From: JBHIET01 sp046760785 | GTDB taxonomy: Bacteria; Chloroflexota; Anaerolineae; B4-G1 | Direction: 5' to 3' | Length of the DNA stretch: 40,154 nt | Assembly: GCA_046760785.1 (NCBI GenBank) | Contig: JBHIET010000025.1 | Coordinates: 1-40,154 of the forward strand | Shown: positions 9,544 through 17,202 of the stretch, piece after piece | How the letters are laid out: every line of letters starts with the position of its first letter | Position numbering within the stretch: the stretch's first letter is position 1 | Notes under the pieces: generated by a model | Databases searched by the model: none | What the model was told of the DNA's origin: nothing | What the model saw: the letters and a program-made list of their open reading frames with translations, nothing else | Program-made: the position numbers and the translations under genes

Positions 9544-10653
9544 CTAGTATCTCAATAGCGCCCCTACGCCGAACTTTGCTATCTTGGGATGGTCGTCCAC
9601 CACCTCCACCTTGCCGCCGTCTTCGATCACTTTGGTCACCAGTGCCTCGGCGGCATCGGGAATCTCTGTGAACTCGTCGCCACAGAAGGGGCAGACCTCC
9701 AAAGGTTGGTCGGTGATGTAAGCACAGTTGCGGCACTGGTAGCCCGACTGATGATAGTCACGGGCGATCACCAGCGTTTGAATACGGCCCTCGTGGGCCG
9801 CGCCGAGCGTGTCGGCCAGGCGAATCACACCCCTCCGTCCCTTCGCTGCCGCCGTGAACACCGCATCTACCAGAGCCGCTTCGCGCTCCCCTTCCACCCT
9901 CTGCAAAATCTCTAGCGAGCGCTCCCGTATCTCCGACTCCGATGCGTTCACATCGGCGTTGAATGAGCCGATCACCTTTTCCCGCAAACGCTTGGGTAGT
10001 ACCTCACGGAACTGGGCCACCGTTGGTTCGGCGCCGACGATGATGAGGCGCTGCGGTTTGTACGTGCGCCAGAAGCGCTTCGTCGCCTTGACCGCCCCGC
10101 GGATATTGCGCTGCGCCACCTCCTCTTCGCGCCGGCTCGAGACGGGAGCTCCCCCTCTACGTCCCGCCCCTCCCGATGAACCGCGCCCCTTCTTTAGCTT
10201 GCGCACTTCCTCGCCCAAGTATCCATCGCTTGTCCGCAACTCGCCCATCTCAAAAAGCAACAGACGCACTCCCTGCCGATTCACCAGTGCCACCACGTAA
10301 CTCCCGTAGGCGTCTACCAGCGCTGCCAACGGCCAGACGTAAGGCTTGCGGGCCACCGTCACCCCAGATGCAACGGGAACGGCCAAGGAATACGTGCGCC
10401 AGAATTCCTCTTTGGCACCAGAGAAGACGATCACTGCTCGTCCCGACCAATCATACTCATGATCGAAAAATCGCTCCACAGCTTTCATATCTTCGGGAGC
10501 AGCGAATCCTTCTGCCTGCTTCAGCATTTGCCGCAGCGCCAGCTTATACTCATCCGTCGTGTGTTCCGTCGGATCTACGTTCAGATAGACACTCAATATC
10601 GGCGTCCCAGCCTGATACGCTGCCAGTTCGCGCAGGTCCTCCTGTCTGAACAT
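9544..10653 (-). CDS. baeRF-type (archaeo-eukaryotic release factor-like) protein
   Basis: Encodes 369 residues. The middle and C-terminal parts resemble eRF1/Pelota domains 2-3. The best landmark is a zinc ribbon with Cys307, Cys310, Cys321 and Cys324 (CRNC...CPFC), followed by a short alpha/beta segment ending in GALLRY. This architecture fits the bacterial archaeo-eukaryotic release factor group (baeRF family 10-like). These are thought to act on ribosomes or stalled translation, possibly as stop-codon-independent hydrolases; no GGQ motif is visible, so peptidyl-tRNA hydrolysis is not assured. A basic Gly/Ser/Arg-rich insert sits near residues 160-180. It lies 90 bases downstream of the htrA-like gene on the same strand, with no strong promoter between, so it may be the last gene of that operon. 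Confidence 0.7.
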   Translation of the reverse strand: MFRQEDLRELAAYQAGTPILSVYLNVDPTEHTTDEYKLALRQMLKQAEGFAAPEDMKAVERFFDHEYDWSGRAVIVFSGAKEEFWRTYSLAVPVASGVTVARKPYVWPLAALVDAYGSYVVALVNRQGVRLLLFEMGELRTSDGYLGEEVRKLKKGRGSSGGAGRRGGAPVSSRREEEVAQRNIRGAVKATKRFWRTYKPQRLIIVGAEPTVAQFREVLPKRLREKVIGSFNADVNASESEIRERSLEILQRVEGEREAALVDAVFTAAAKGRRGVIRLADTLGAAHEGRIQTLVIARDYHQSGYQCRNCAYITDQPLEVCPFCGDEFTEIPDAAEALVTKVIEDGGKVEVVDDHPKIAKFGVGALLRY

Positions 10654-10743
10654 CGCCTCTACCCCTTTCTTTAGCCGCTAGCCTTGGCAATTAGCGACTG
10701 GGATTCGTCATTTGTCATTTGCTCATTGGTCATTGTTTATTGA

Positions 10744-11922
10744 CTACGGTCTTTCTCCCAACGTCACCGGAACCTCCAACTCCTCACCATCGCGGATCAC
10801 CGTCAACACGACCCTCTGACCCACTTCTGTCTCGCGCACCAGATAGGCGATCAGGTCATCGAAGTCGCGCAGTTCGTACCCATCAATGGCGACGATGATG
10901 TCACCGCCAGCCCTGACGGGCACCCCCATAACCGCGACTTCTTGGTCGCCGCCTCGCAAACCAGCACGGGCCGCAGCAGTCCCAGCGGTCACTTTGGAGA
11001 TAAGTACTCCCCGCGTCACCGGCAATTCCAGTGGGCCTGCCAGTTGCGCTAGACTGAAGCGGGTCTGAGCCTCGATACCAAGGTAAGGGTAATGATAGGT
11101 CCCCTCTTCGATCAGATGAGGTACAACACGTTTGACCGTATTGACCGGCACCGCGAACCCGATACCGGCGTTGGCACCCGTCGTCGAGCGGATGGAGTAG
11201 TTAACACCGACTACCCGTCCGTGGATATCCAGCAGCGGCCCACCGGAATTACCCGGGTTGATAGCTGCATCTGTCTGGATGATCTCTGGATTGGAGAACT
11301 TGCCGGCACTTTCCAATACCTGGGCTGTTAGTGTACGTCCCACCGCGCTCACAACACCGACGGTCATCGTCCCTTCCAGCCCGAAGGGATTGCCAATGGC
11401 GATCACGTGCTGTCCCACCTGGAGCGTGCTCGAATCGCCCAGTTCCAGCGGCACCAGTCGTTCAGAGGGAAGCTCCACCTTGATCACCGCCAGATCGGAG
11501 TACGGGTCTTGGCCCAAGATCTGGGCATCGGCTACACTGCCATCGGAGAAAGTGACCTGGATAGCATCGGCCTCCTCGACGACGTGGTTATTGGTGACGA
11601 TGTGCCCATCCACATCTATCACGAAGCCGGAGCCAGAGCCGAAAGGTATCCACGTCTCTGCCTGTTTTACCAGCACCTCGATGTACACCACGGCAGGATT
11701 GGCTCGCTGGTATAGGTTGATCAACAGGGCGTCTTCCGCGTCTACCTCGGCAATGACCTCCTCCGGCAAGGAAGTGGGAGTAACGACAAACTCAGGTGGA
11801 GATGCAGGTAATTGCGGCGCGATCGCCGTTGGTAACTCAAAGAACTCCTGGCCACTGCAAGTGCAAGCCAACACGGTTAACATCAAAGGCAGCACAAGCA
11901 CTATACGCCTACGTACAGTCAT
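10744..11922 (-). CDS. HtrA/DegP-like lipoprotein serine protease
   Basis: A 392-residue S1C-family protease that degrades or refolds damaged extracytoplasmic proteins. A lipoprotein signal with lipobox LTVLAC puts the lipid-anchored cysteine at position 20. The trypsin-like domain shows the complete catalytic triad: His113 (in NNHVVEE), Asp143 (in YSDLAVIKV) and Ser226 (in INPGNSGGPL). One PDZ domain follows from about 290 to 385 (AGLRGGD, then GGDIIVAIDGYELRD). A low-complexity Pro/Thr linker separates the anchor from the protease. The start lies four bases past the dnaJ-like stop, and its ribosome-binding site (GAGGAG) overlaps the end of that gene, so the two are co-transcribed and likely translationally coupled. 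Confidence 0.92.
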   Translation of the reverse strand: MTVRRRIVLVLPLMLTVLACTCSGQEFFELPTAIAPQLPASPPEFVVTPTSLPEEVIAEVDAEDALLINLYQRANPAVVYIEVLVKQAETWIPFGSGSGFVIDVDGHIVTNNHVVEEADAIQVTFSDGSVADAQILGQDPYSDLAVIKVELPSERLVPLELGDSSTLQVGQHVIAIGNPFGLEGTMTVGVVSAVGRTLTAQVLESAGKFSNPEIIQTDAAINPGNSGGPLLDIHGRVVGVNYSIRSTTGANAGIGFAVPVNTVKRVVPHLIEEGTYHYPYLGIEAQTRFSLAQLAGPLELPVTRGVLISKVTAGTAAARAGLRGGDQEVAVMGVPVRAGGDIIVAIDGYELRDFDDLIAYLVRETEVGQRVVLTVIRDGEELEVPVTLGERP

Positions 11923-11926
11923 TTGC

Positions 11927-12922
11927 TCACTTGCTCCTCAGGCGGGATAACTCCTCGAACAATTCTCGTTCGCGGGCGCTAAGTCGTTGGGGAACTTGCA
12001 CCTGGACTGTAGCGAGCTGGTCACCACGCTGCTTCGGATTGCGTGGTTTGGGCATCCCCTTGCCGCGCAGGCGGAATGTCTTGCCGCTGTTGGTGCCGGG
12101 GGGAATCTTCAACGACACGTCACCATTCAATGTTGGCACCCGCACCTCACCGCCTAGCACAGCGGTGTACAGGTCCACGGTAACGTCGCAGCGTAGGTTA
12201 TCCCCCTCGCGCTTGAACACCGGGTGTGGCTTGACCGTGATGTTCAAGTAGAGATCGCCAGGCGGGCCGCTCCCATGACCAGGGCCACCCTTGCCAGCGA
12301 CCCGCACCTTTGACCCGCTTCGCGCTCCGGGCGGGATCTTCACCCGAATCCGGCGCCCATCCTGCTCCAACACACGCGTGGCGCCATGGAACGCCTCCTC
12401 CAGCGTAATCTCCACTGAGGCCTCCATATCCTGTCCACGCAGCGTGCGCTTATGGGTCGTGCGGCGGAAGAAATCATCAGCAGTGCGGGGACTTCCTGCA
12501 CCGCCCATCCCGCCAAAGAGGGTGCGGAAGAACTCCGAAAACATATCTGCGCCCGCGCCGCCAAAGAGATCGCCCAGATCGCCGCTCCACTCCACGCGCG
12601 TCCCTCCGCTCGGCTGAGCGCCCGCACCGAAGCCCGGCGCACCGGCGAACCACTGGGACCAGTCAAACTGGCCCGGATCGCGGCCCATACGCTGCCACTG
12701 CTGCCAACTGGCGCCCAACCGGTCATACTTGGCCCGCTTCTCCGGGTCGCTCAGAACTTCGTGGGCCTCGTTAATCTCTTTGAACTTCTCCTCGGCTCGT
12801 TTATCGCCCGGATTGACGTCGGGATGAAATTGGCGGGCCAACCGACGGTAGGCCCGCTTGATCTCCTTCTCACTAGCGCTCCGATCCACGCCCAGGATCT
12901 TGTAGTAATCCTTGTACTCCAT
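11927..12922 (-). CDS. DnaJ/CbpA-type co-chaperone
   Basis: A 331-residue J-domain protein that stimulates DnaK ATPase and delivers unfolded clients. The J domain covers about residues 4-70, with the essential HPD at 33-35. A Gly-rich region (90-140) and two C-terminal beta-barrel client-binding domains (about 155-325, with VKIPPGARSGSKVRVAGKG and LKIPPGTNSGKTFRLRGKG) follow. The central CxxCxGxG zinc repeats of classical DnaJ are absent, so it is a class-B (CbpA) form. It is the first gene of an operon with the htrA-like gene and perhaps the baeRF gene, preceded by a near-consensus promoter. No CIRCE operator is visible. Confidence 0.9.
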   Translation of the reverse strand: MEYKDYYKILGVDRSASEKEIKRAYRRLARQFHPDVNPGDKRAEEKFKEINEAHEVLSDPEKRAKYDRLGASWQQWQRMGRDPGQFDWSQWFAGAPGFGAGAQPSGGTRVEWSGDLGDLFGGAGADMFSEFFRTLFGGMGGAGSPRTADDFFRRTTHKRTLRGQDMEASVEITLEEAFHGATRVLEQDGRRIRVKIPPGARSGSKVRVAGKGGPGHGSGPPGDLYLNITVKPHPVFKREGDNLRCDVTVDLYTAVLGGEVRVPTLNGDVSLKIPPGTNSGKTFRLRGKGMPKPRNPKQRGDQLATVQVQVPQRLSARERELFEELSRLRSK

Positions 12923-12965
12923 TCACACCACCCCACAACAGCACATCTACCCCAACTTCAAAATC

Positions 12966-12994
12966 ATTCTATACCGGAAACCTTTCCCTGTCAA
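12966..12994 (-). promoter_or_regulatory. Promoter of the dnaJ-htrA operon
   Basis: On the minus strand TTGACA (12989-12994), 17 bases, TAGAAT (12966-12971). It lies about 45 bases upstream of the dnaJ-like start and fits a housekeeping sigma-70 promoter rather than a heat-shock one. Confidence 0.65.
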
Positions 12995-13075
12995 GACCCA
13001 GCCTGGGATTGGAGATCCGCCAAGGTATCTGTTTACCTGTGTACTCTATGGAACCTGAAACTTGAAAGCCTGAAA

Positions 13076-13789
13076 CTACTCATCGTAGAGGCCGGTGCGG
13101 CTGTTGCGGCGGATGCGGAGGACCTCCCGCAGCATGTTCCACGAGTCGTACAGCGGGCTCACACGGCTGCCCTCGCCGTAGTACCAGTGAATAGGTACTT
13201 CGACGAGGCAATAGCCCCGCCGCTGGGCGATGTGAAGAATCTCCACATCGAAAGCCCATCCGTCAATCCTCTGGACAGAGAGAATTGCATGGGCGACTTC
13301 CCGGCGGAAACACTTGAAGCCGCACTGGGTATCCTGGATGCCGGGGACGGCCAAGAGGCGGACGATCAAGTTGAAAACCCTACCCATCAGATGGCGATAC
13401 CATGGCTCATTATGGCGCACCGCCCCGGGGGCCTCGCGGGATGCGATGGCGACATCGTAGTCGGAGAGGGTGGGAGGGAGGAATTTGCTTGCCTCCTCGA
13501 TAGGCATCGCCAGGTCGGCGTCGCACATAAAGAGGTACTCGCCCCGACCTTCGAACATGCCCTTGCGCACGGCTGCCCCTTTGCCGCGGATGGGTTGGAA
13601 TAGGAGAGAGACGATCGGGTGCTCGGCGGCTATCTCACGTGCGATGTCAGAGGTGCGATCGGTGCTGGCGTTGTCCACCACCAACACCTCCACCGGATAG
13701 TCCTGTGACTCGGCGAAGTCTATTACCTGCGGCAGCGTTGTTGGCAGGCGGCGTTCCTCGTTGTAGGCTGGGACGACGATGGTCAACAA
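13076..13789 (-). CDS. Family 2 glycosyltransferase, dolichyl-phosphate-glucose synthase-like
   Basis: A 237-residue cytosolic GT-A enzyme likely to move a sugar from a nucleotide donor to a polyprenyl phosphate. Seen: the opening TIVVPAYNEERRLP, the donor-binding DNAST (39-43) and the metal-binding DAD at 90-92 (MCDADLAMP). The sequence most resembles the ALG5/DPG-synthase group, including QDTQCGFKCF near 160 and a VPIHWYYGEGSRVS segment near 200. There is no C-terminal membrane domain. The start is a TTG: no ATG or GTG precedes it before an in-frame stop, and an AGGA ribosome-binding site lies seven bases upstream. It is the last gene of a glycosylation group, 62 bases after another family-2 transferase. 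Lipid-linked sugar supply for glycan or protein glycosylation is inferred. Confidence 0.85.
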   Translation of the reverse strand: MLTIVVPAYNEERRLPTTLPQVIDFAESQDYPVEVLVVDNASTDRTSDIAREIAAEHPIVSLLFQPIRGKGAAVRKGMFEGRGEYLFMCDADLAMPIEEASKFLPPTLSDYDVAIASREAPGAVRHNEPWYRHLMGRVFNLIVRLLAVPGIQDTQCGFKCFRREVAHAILSVQRIDGWAFDVEILHIAQRRGYCLVEVPIHWYYGEGSRVSPLYDSWNMLREVLRIRRNSRTGLYDE

Positions 13790-13851
13790 GGGCTTATCCT
13801 GGTCTATGGCTACACCTCATCTGTGGATTTATCATCCGTATGATACCCGCA

Positions 13852-14874
13852 CTATGGACTTTCGTCAACCCCGGTCAGAATACTTTCGAGGTACGCTTGA
13901 TCAATGGTTCGACTACTTTGCACCGACCGGCGCTTGCGGAGCATTTTGGGGATGCCCAGGAGTCCCACTAGTTGTCCCCGGAGGCGCGCCCGCGCCGCCG
14001 CCCCCCGCCAGGCTCGTAGCGCCTCGGCGGTGATGCGCAATTGCGCGCGTAGGATGGCCCGCCAGTGGGTGCGCCACAGATCACTGGGGTAGTCCTTTGC
14101 CAGCAGGTAAATAAAGTTGCGCCCGTCGTGGAAGCTGGCGGTTACTCCCCCGCCGCTGGCGCTCAGCCTGTGGTAGACGACGGCACGGGGGGCATAGATG
14201 CACCGCCAGCCAGCTAACTGCGCCCGCCAGGCCAGGTCCACGTCCTCGCAGGAGTAGAAGAAGTCCTCGTCCAGCAGACCCACTTGCTCTAACATGGCTT
14301 TCCGGTAAGCGGCACTGCCTCCACAGGCGCCAAAGACGTATGCCTCGCGGTTGTACTGGCCCACGTCCTTCTGCCATACGCCGCGATTGCCGGGGATGCC
14401 GCTCACGCGGTAGAAGTCGCCCGCTGTGTGGAAGGTGTCGCGTTGGTCGAAGAGGAGCATCTTGGAAGCAACCAGCCCTGCTTCCGGGTGGCGCCGGAAA
14501 GCGGCGACGATCTCCTCAACCCACCGCGGGTTGGCCTCGGTGTCGTTGTTCAAGAGGACGACAATCTCACCCCGCGCGGCGCGCATCCCGGCGTTGCACG
14601 CCCCTGCAAAGCCTCGGTTCCTCCCCAGGGCCAGCACGCGTACTTCGGGATAGTGGCGGGCCAGCAGTTCCAGCGAGCCGTCGGTGGAGCCGTTGTCGGC
14701 GACGATGACTTCGACGTGAGGATAAGTCTGGCAACGGAGGCTCTCCAGGCAGGTGGAGAGGTGGTGCGCGCCATTCAATGTGGGAATGATAACGGAGACG
14801 AAATTTGGAGATTGGGGATCGGAGATCGGAGATTTGCTCATAGAGTTCCGTGGTTCGGCTTGATGGAATACCAT
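13852..14874 (-). CDS. Family 2 glycosyltransferase, rhamnosyltransferase-like
   Basis: 340 residues. The GT-A fold starts at about residue 25 (SVIIPTLNGAHHL), with NGSTDGS for donor binding, NNDTEA as the DXD-like site and the acidic EDVDLAWRAQLAGW loop typical of WcaA/rhamnosyltransferase relatives. The C-terminal helices are rich in Arg and Ala and may touch the membrane. The ATG overlaps the TGA of the upstream nucleotidyltransferase-like ORF (TGATG), so translation may be coupled; an internal ATG at codon 12 is an alternative start. The neighbouring rmlD-like gene could supply dTDP-rhamnose, which would suit this enzyme, but the sugar is inferred. Confidence 0.85.
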   Translation of the reverse strand: MVFHQAEPRNSMSKSPISDPQSPNFVSVIIPTLNGAHHLSTCLESLRCQTYPHVEVIVADNGSTDGSLELLARHYPEVRVLALGRNRGFAGACNAGMRAARGEIVVLLNNDTEANPRWVEEIVAAFRRHPEAGLVASKMLLFDQRDTFHTAGDFYRVSGIPGNRGVWQKDVGQYNREAYVFGACGGSAAYRKAMLEQVGLLDEDFFYSCEDVDLAWRAQLAGWRCIYAPRAVVYHRLSASGGGVTASFHDGRNFIYLLAKDYPSDLWRTHWRAILRAQLRITAEALRAWRGAAARARLRGQLVGLLGIPKMLRKRRSVQSSRTIDQAYLESILTGVDESP

Positions 14875-15203
14875 CAGAGAGGAATTTCCTGGGCGCGTTG
14901 AATCGCGGCCTGGTCTAGGCTGAACGAGGCCAATCGAACGTCTACAGAGAATCGCCGGCTGAAGGCGAACTTGGCTGGACGGCCCTCGCCCAACTTGGCA
15001 GCAGCACCAGGCCCGGCGCGAAATCCATATTGCTCACATAGCTTAACGATCCGTCCTGCTTCCTGATTGGGGAGCATGAGTATCACGTCAACATCCACCG
15101 TGGTGCGGGGTGCTCCCATCAGTGTGGCGGCTATTCCACCGATGATGACGTGTTCTGGAAATTCATCCAGCACTTGCCCTGGTTGTTGGAGCACCTCACG
15201 CAC
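14874..15203 (-). pseudogene. Truncated nucleotidyltransferase-like ORF
   Basis: 109 residues from a GTG start. The segment IIGGIAATLMGAPRTTVDVD matches the AbiEii/DUF6036-type nucleotidyltransferase fold (G-G-x-A...T-x-D-x-D), and DVRLASFSLDQAAIQRA resembles the next strand-helix. Relatives continue for another 50 or more residues after this point, whereas this ORF stops after EIPL, exactly where the glycosyltransferase ATG begins. It therefore looks C-terminally truncated. Its start overlaps the end of a small interrupted ORF by eight bases, the arrangement of a toxin-antitoxin-like pair. It may be a decayed MNT-type module; activity is doubtful. Confidence 0.55.
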
Positions 15204-15381
15204 AGGCTCTCTCCTCTTCTAGCCTCTCCGCTTCTTGGAGAAAAAGCAGCAATTGCTCGGTCAGGTATATTCGCTCTTCCTGATTGAGGGAAACCCATTC
15301 TTATTCTTGCTCTCGGCGGATTTCTTCATAGTCCAATGAGATTTGTTGCCATAGCGCGCTCAAGTCTTGCCCTCGTTTCAT
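15196..15381 (-). pseudogene. Small ORF with in-frame stop, partner of the nucleotidyltransferase
   Basis: A 61-codon frame starts with ATG at 15379-15381 (MKRGQDLSALWQQISLDYEE) and is broken by one TAA at 15301-15303. It then continues in the same frame (EWVSLNQEERIYLTEQLLLF) to a TGA at 15196-15198 that overlaps the GTG of the next ORF. Both halves are acidic, amphipathic and helix-prone, like small antitoxin-type proteins. A single-base nonsense mutation would explain it. I do not recognise a named family. Confidence 0.5.
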
Positions 15382-15399
15382 CTTCTATGTTCCTATGCT

Positions 15400-15530
15400 T
15401 TGCCTTCCGTGTTCAGGAACTCTTACCGCTTCTTGCTATGGACGGAGGGTGATGCCCCGCGCGGCGGCGGTGTTCAGGGCGTGAAGCGGAGTGGAAGCGT
15501 GCTGGAAATCGTCGCGGCTTTAGGCTGCTG
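15400..15530 (-). pseudogene. Decayed duplicate of the rmlD 3' end
   Basis: On the minus strand this stretch aligns closely with the last 40 or so codons of the rmlD-like gene at 16157-17002. It shares runs such as GAACACCGCCGCCGCGC and GCAAGAAGCG, and the reading DDFxxxSTPxxxxxxNTAAAxGIxLRP is still visible. It contains an in-frame stop (TAG in place of the Trp codon after LRP), a small insertion and no start. It begins inside the last codons of higA, so the higBA pair sits between a full rmlD 3' end and a second, eroded one. This looks like the scar of an insertion or of a tandem duplication. Confidence 0.75.
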
Positions 15531-15831
15531 AGCTTGGTATCAGAACTTTGACTTCTCTTTCGAGCCGCCCCTCTAGACGATCCTTCTCCATTTCGAGATT
15601 GTAACGTGTTTGTAGATTCAGCCAGAAGCGTTCCGACAAACCAAAGTACCGCGATAACCTGAGTGCTGTATTGGCAGTAATCGAACGTTTGCCGTGGACA
15701 ATCTCGTTGATACGACGTGGATGCACACTGATATCCTTGGCCAGCCGATATTGACTGATTCCCATTGGCTTTAGAAACTCTTCCAATAGAATCTCGCCGG
15801 GATGGACCGGTTCAAATTTGCTCTCGATCAT
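15520..15831 (-). CDS. higA: HigA-family antitoxin (XRE helix-turn-helix)
   Basis: A 103-residue protein with a single Cro/C1-type helix-turn-helix (about 10-65: HPGEILLEEFLKPMGISQYRL, then NEIVHGKRSITANTALRLSR) and the FWLNLQTRYNLE helix characteristic of HigA/VapI antitoxins. It should bind and neutralise the adjacent HigB RNase and repress their shared promoter. It starts 12 bases after the higB stop with AGGAGA as ribosome-binding site. The local base composition is less GC-rich than that of the neighbours, fitting transfer. Its final codons and stop lie in sequence derived from the rmlD tail. Confidence 0.88.
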   Translation of the reverse strand: MIESKFEPVHPGEILLEEFLKPMGISQYRLAKDISVHPRRINEIVHGKRSITANTALRLSRYFGLSERFWLNLQTRYNLEMEKDRLEGRLEREVKVLIPSSAA

Positions 15832-15843
15832 TGTCTCTGTCTC

Positions 15844-16125
15844 CTAGTGATAATCTGCAATCTCGACGTCGTAAGCATCCCCTTCGCTCCACCGAAAATA
15901 TATCCGCCATTGGTCGTTGATCCGAATGCTGTGCTCGCCTTTTCGATCCCCGGATAGCTTTTCGAGCCGATTGCCAGGAGGGATACGAAGGTCATCCAGC
16001 CGTTCTGCAGCGTCGAGTATCGCGAGCTTGCGCCAGGCTGCGCGGTGCAAGTTTGGGGAAGATCGCCGCGAGAATTGACGAGAGAAGAGCCGCTGGGTTT
16101 CTTTGTCGCGAAAGCTCTTGATCAT
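15844..16125 (-). CDS. higB: HigB/RelE-family toxin
   Basis: A 93-residue ribosome-dependent mRNA interferase of the HigB ('plasmid maintenance killer') type. Seen: the N-terminal MIKSFRDKETQRLF, the core DDLRIPPGNRLEKLSGDR, and the C-terminal IRINDQWRIYFRW...YDVEIADYH, which carries the basic and aromatic residues of the RelE-fold active site. The ATG at 16123-16125 is preferred to longer openings because family members start here. The gene lies 31 bases downstream of the rmlD-like stop and precedes higA, the usual order for this family. Confidence 0.88.
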   Translation of the reverse strand: MIKSFRDKETQRLFSRQFSRRSSPNLHRAAWRKLAILDAAERLDDLRIPPGNRLEKLSGDRKGEHSIRINDQWRIYFRWSEGDAYDVEIADYH

Positions 16126-16156
16126 GGACGAATGATAGCGCGATACGCCATTATTG

Positions 16157-17002
16157 TCAAGCGTTCTCCGCGCCCAGGAACTCCGCCAACGCTTCTTGCC
16201 AGGGACGCAACTCAATGCCCAGCGCGGCGGCGGCGGTGTTCGCCAGCGGCGCAAAACGGGGCGGGGTGGAAAGGCGCTCGAAATCGTCCAGGCTGATCGG
16301 CTCGACCGGGATGTGCTCCCGCCCGGCCAGGCGCAGTACCTCGCGGACGAAGTCGTAGCGGGAACAGTATCCTGCGTTGATCAGATGGTAGACACCGTAG
16401 GCGTCGGTTTGGATCAGAGCCACAATCGCCGCTGCTAGATCTAGCGCATAGGTGGGGTTGCCAACCTCGTCGGTCACCACTTTCAATGCGCCACGTTCGT
16501 CTGCCAACTGGATGATGCGATGTGGGTTGGAGAAGTTGCGCCCGCCGGGGGCGTAGAGCCAGGTGGTGCGGGCGATGTAGAAACGGGTCAGCAAGTGGCA
16601 CACGAACCACTCCCCGGCTGCCTTCGATCGACCGTAGGGGTTGATGGGGTGGGGTGGGTCCCACTCCCGGTACAGCTCCGTCGCCGTGCCGTCGAAGACC
16701 TCGTTGGTGCTGAGGTAGACCAGCGCCGTGTCGCAGGCGGCGCAGGCCAGAGCGACGTTCTGCGTGCCCAGCGCGTTAACGCGGTAGGCCCGCTCCGGGT
16801 CGCGGGCGCAGCCGTCCACGTCGGTCCAGGCGGCGGCGTGGATCACCACGTCGGGGGCAAATTCGGCCACCGCCGCGCCGATGGCCCCCCGGTCGGTGAT
16901 GTCCAGTTCCGGCAGGTCACAGCCTGCGAGCTCGTGCTCAGCCAGCGCCTCACCAAGTGCCCGCCCCAGTTGTCCTTTGCATCCGGTAATGAAGATGCGC
17001 AT
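16157..17002 (-). CDS. rmlD: dTDP-4-dehydrorhamnose reductase-like (RmlD) protein
   Basis: 281 residues from the internal ATG (MRIFITGCKGQLGRAL); the preceding 22 codons from a TTG lack family character. An extended short-chain dehydrogenase that reduces dTDP-4-keto-rhamnose with NAD(P)H to dTDP-L-rhamnose, in the cytoplasm. Seen: the nucleotide-binding GCKGQLG, HAAAWTDVDGCA, the YLSTNEVFDG strand with catalytic Thr/Ser, and the catalytic YGRSK (Tyr-x3-Lys). Length and order of motifs match RmlD. No rmlA, rmlB or rmlC is in the window. Two family-2 glycosyltransferases follow on the same strand, so rhamnosylation is plausible. A fragment of its 3' end is repeated behind higBA. Confidence 0.87.
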   Translation of the reverse strand: MRIFITGCKGQLGRALGEALAEHELAGCDLPELDITDRGAIGAAVAEFAPDVVIHAAAWTDVDGCARDPERAYRVNALGTQNVALACAACDTALVYLSTNEVFDGTATELYREWDPPHPINPYGRSKAAGEWFVCHLLTRFYIARTTWLYAPGGRNFSNPHRIIQLADERGALKVVTDEVGNPTYALDLAAAIVALIQTDAYGVYHLINAGYCSRYDFVREVLRLAGREHIPVEPISLDDFERLSTPPRFAPLANTAAAALGIELRPWQEALAEFLGAENA

Positions 17003-17129
17003 AAGGTCACCTCGTCGAAGCAATCGCCCCCACTGCTCCTGCAAACCAAGCGCGGTGGGACGTGCCAATAGTGTACATCAGATGTTTCATTAAATCAAGA
17101 AATCTACAACTGCCCTGCGTTTGACTCCC

Positions 17130-17158
17130 TTGACAAAATTGCATACCCGGTATATACT
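17130..17158 (+). promoter_or_regulatory. Strong promoter of the PadR/ABC cassette
   Basis: TTGACA (17130-17135), exactly 17 bases, TATACT (17153-17158), 45 bases upstream of the padR start. The -10 lies in a palindromic GTATATAC (17150-17157), and an AGTA-N6-TACT inverted repeat follows at about 17177-17190. Either could be the operator for the PadR repressor encoded next, giving autoregulation (inference). Confidence 0.75.
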
Positions 17159-17202
17159 TATTTCAGAAAATAGGTAGTCAGTACATATTTACTGGAGGAA
17201 CC

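Noticed and set aside
10654..10743. Short TCATT-type direct repeats between the htrA-like and baeRF genes as a regulatory site.
   Set aside because: They look like low-complexity intergenic filler, common in such genomes, without a defined box or palindrome.
12923..13075. CIRCE/HrcA operator upstream of the dnaJ-like gene.
   Set aside because: No TTAGCACTC-N9-GAGTGCTAA-like inverted repeat is visible; only a sigma-70-type promoter is seen.
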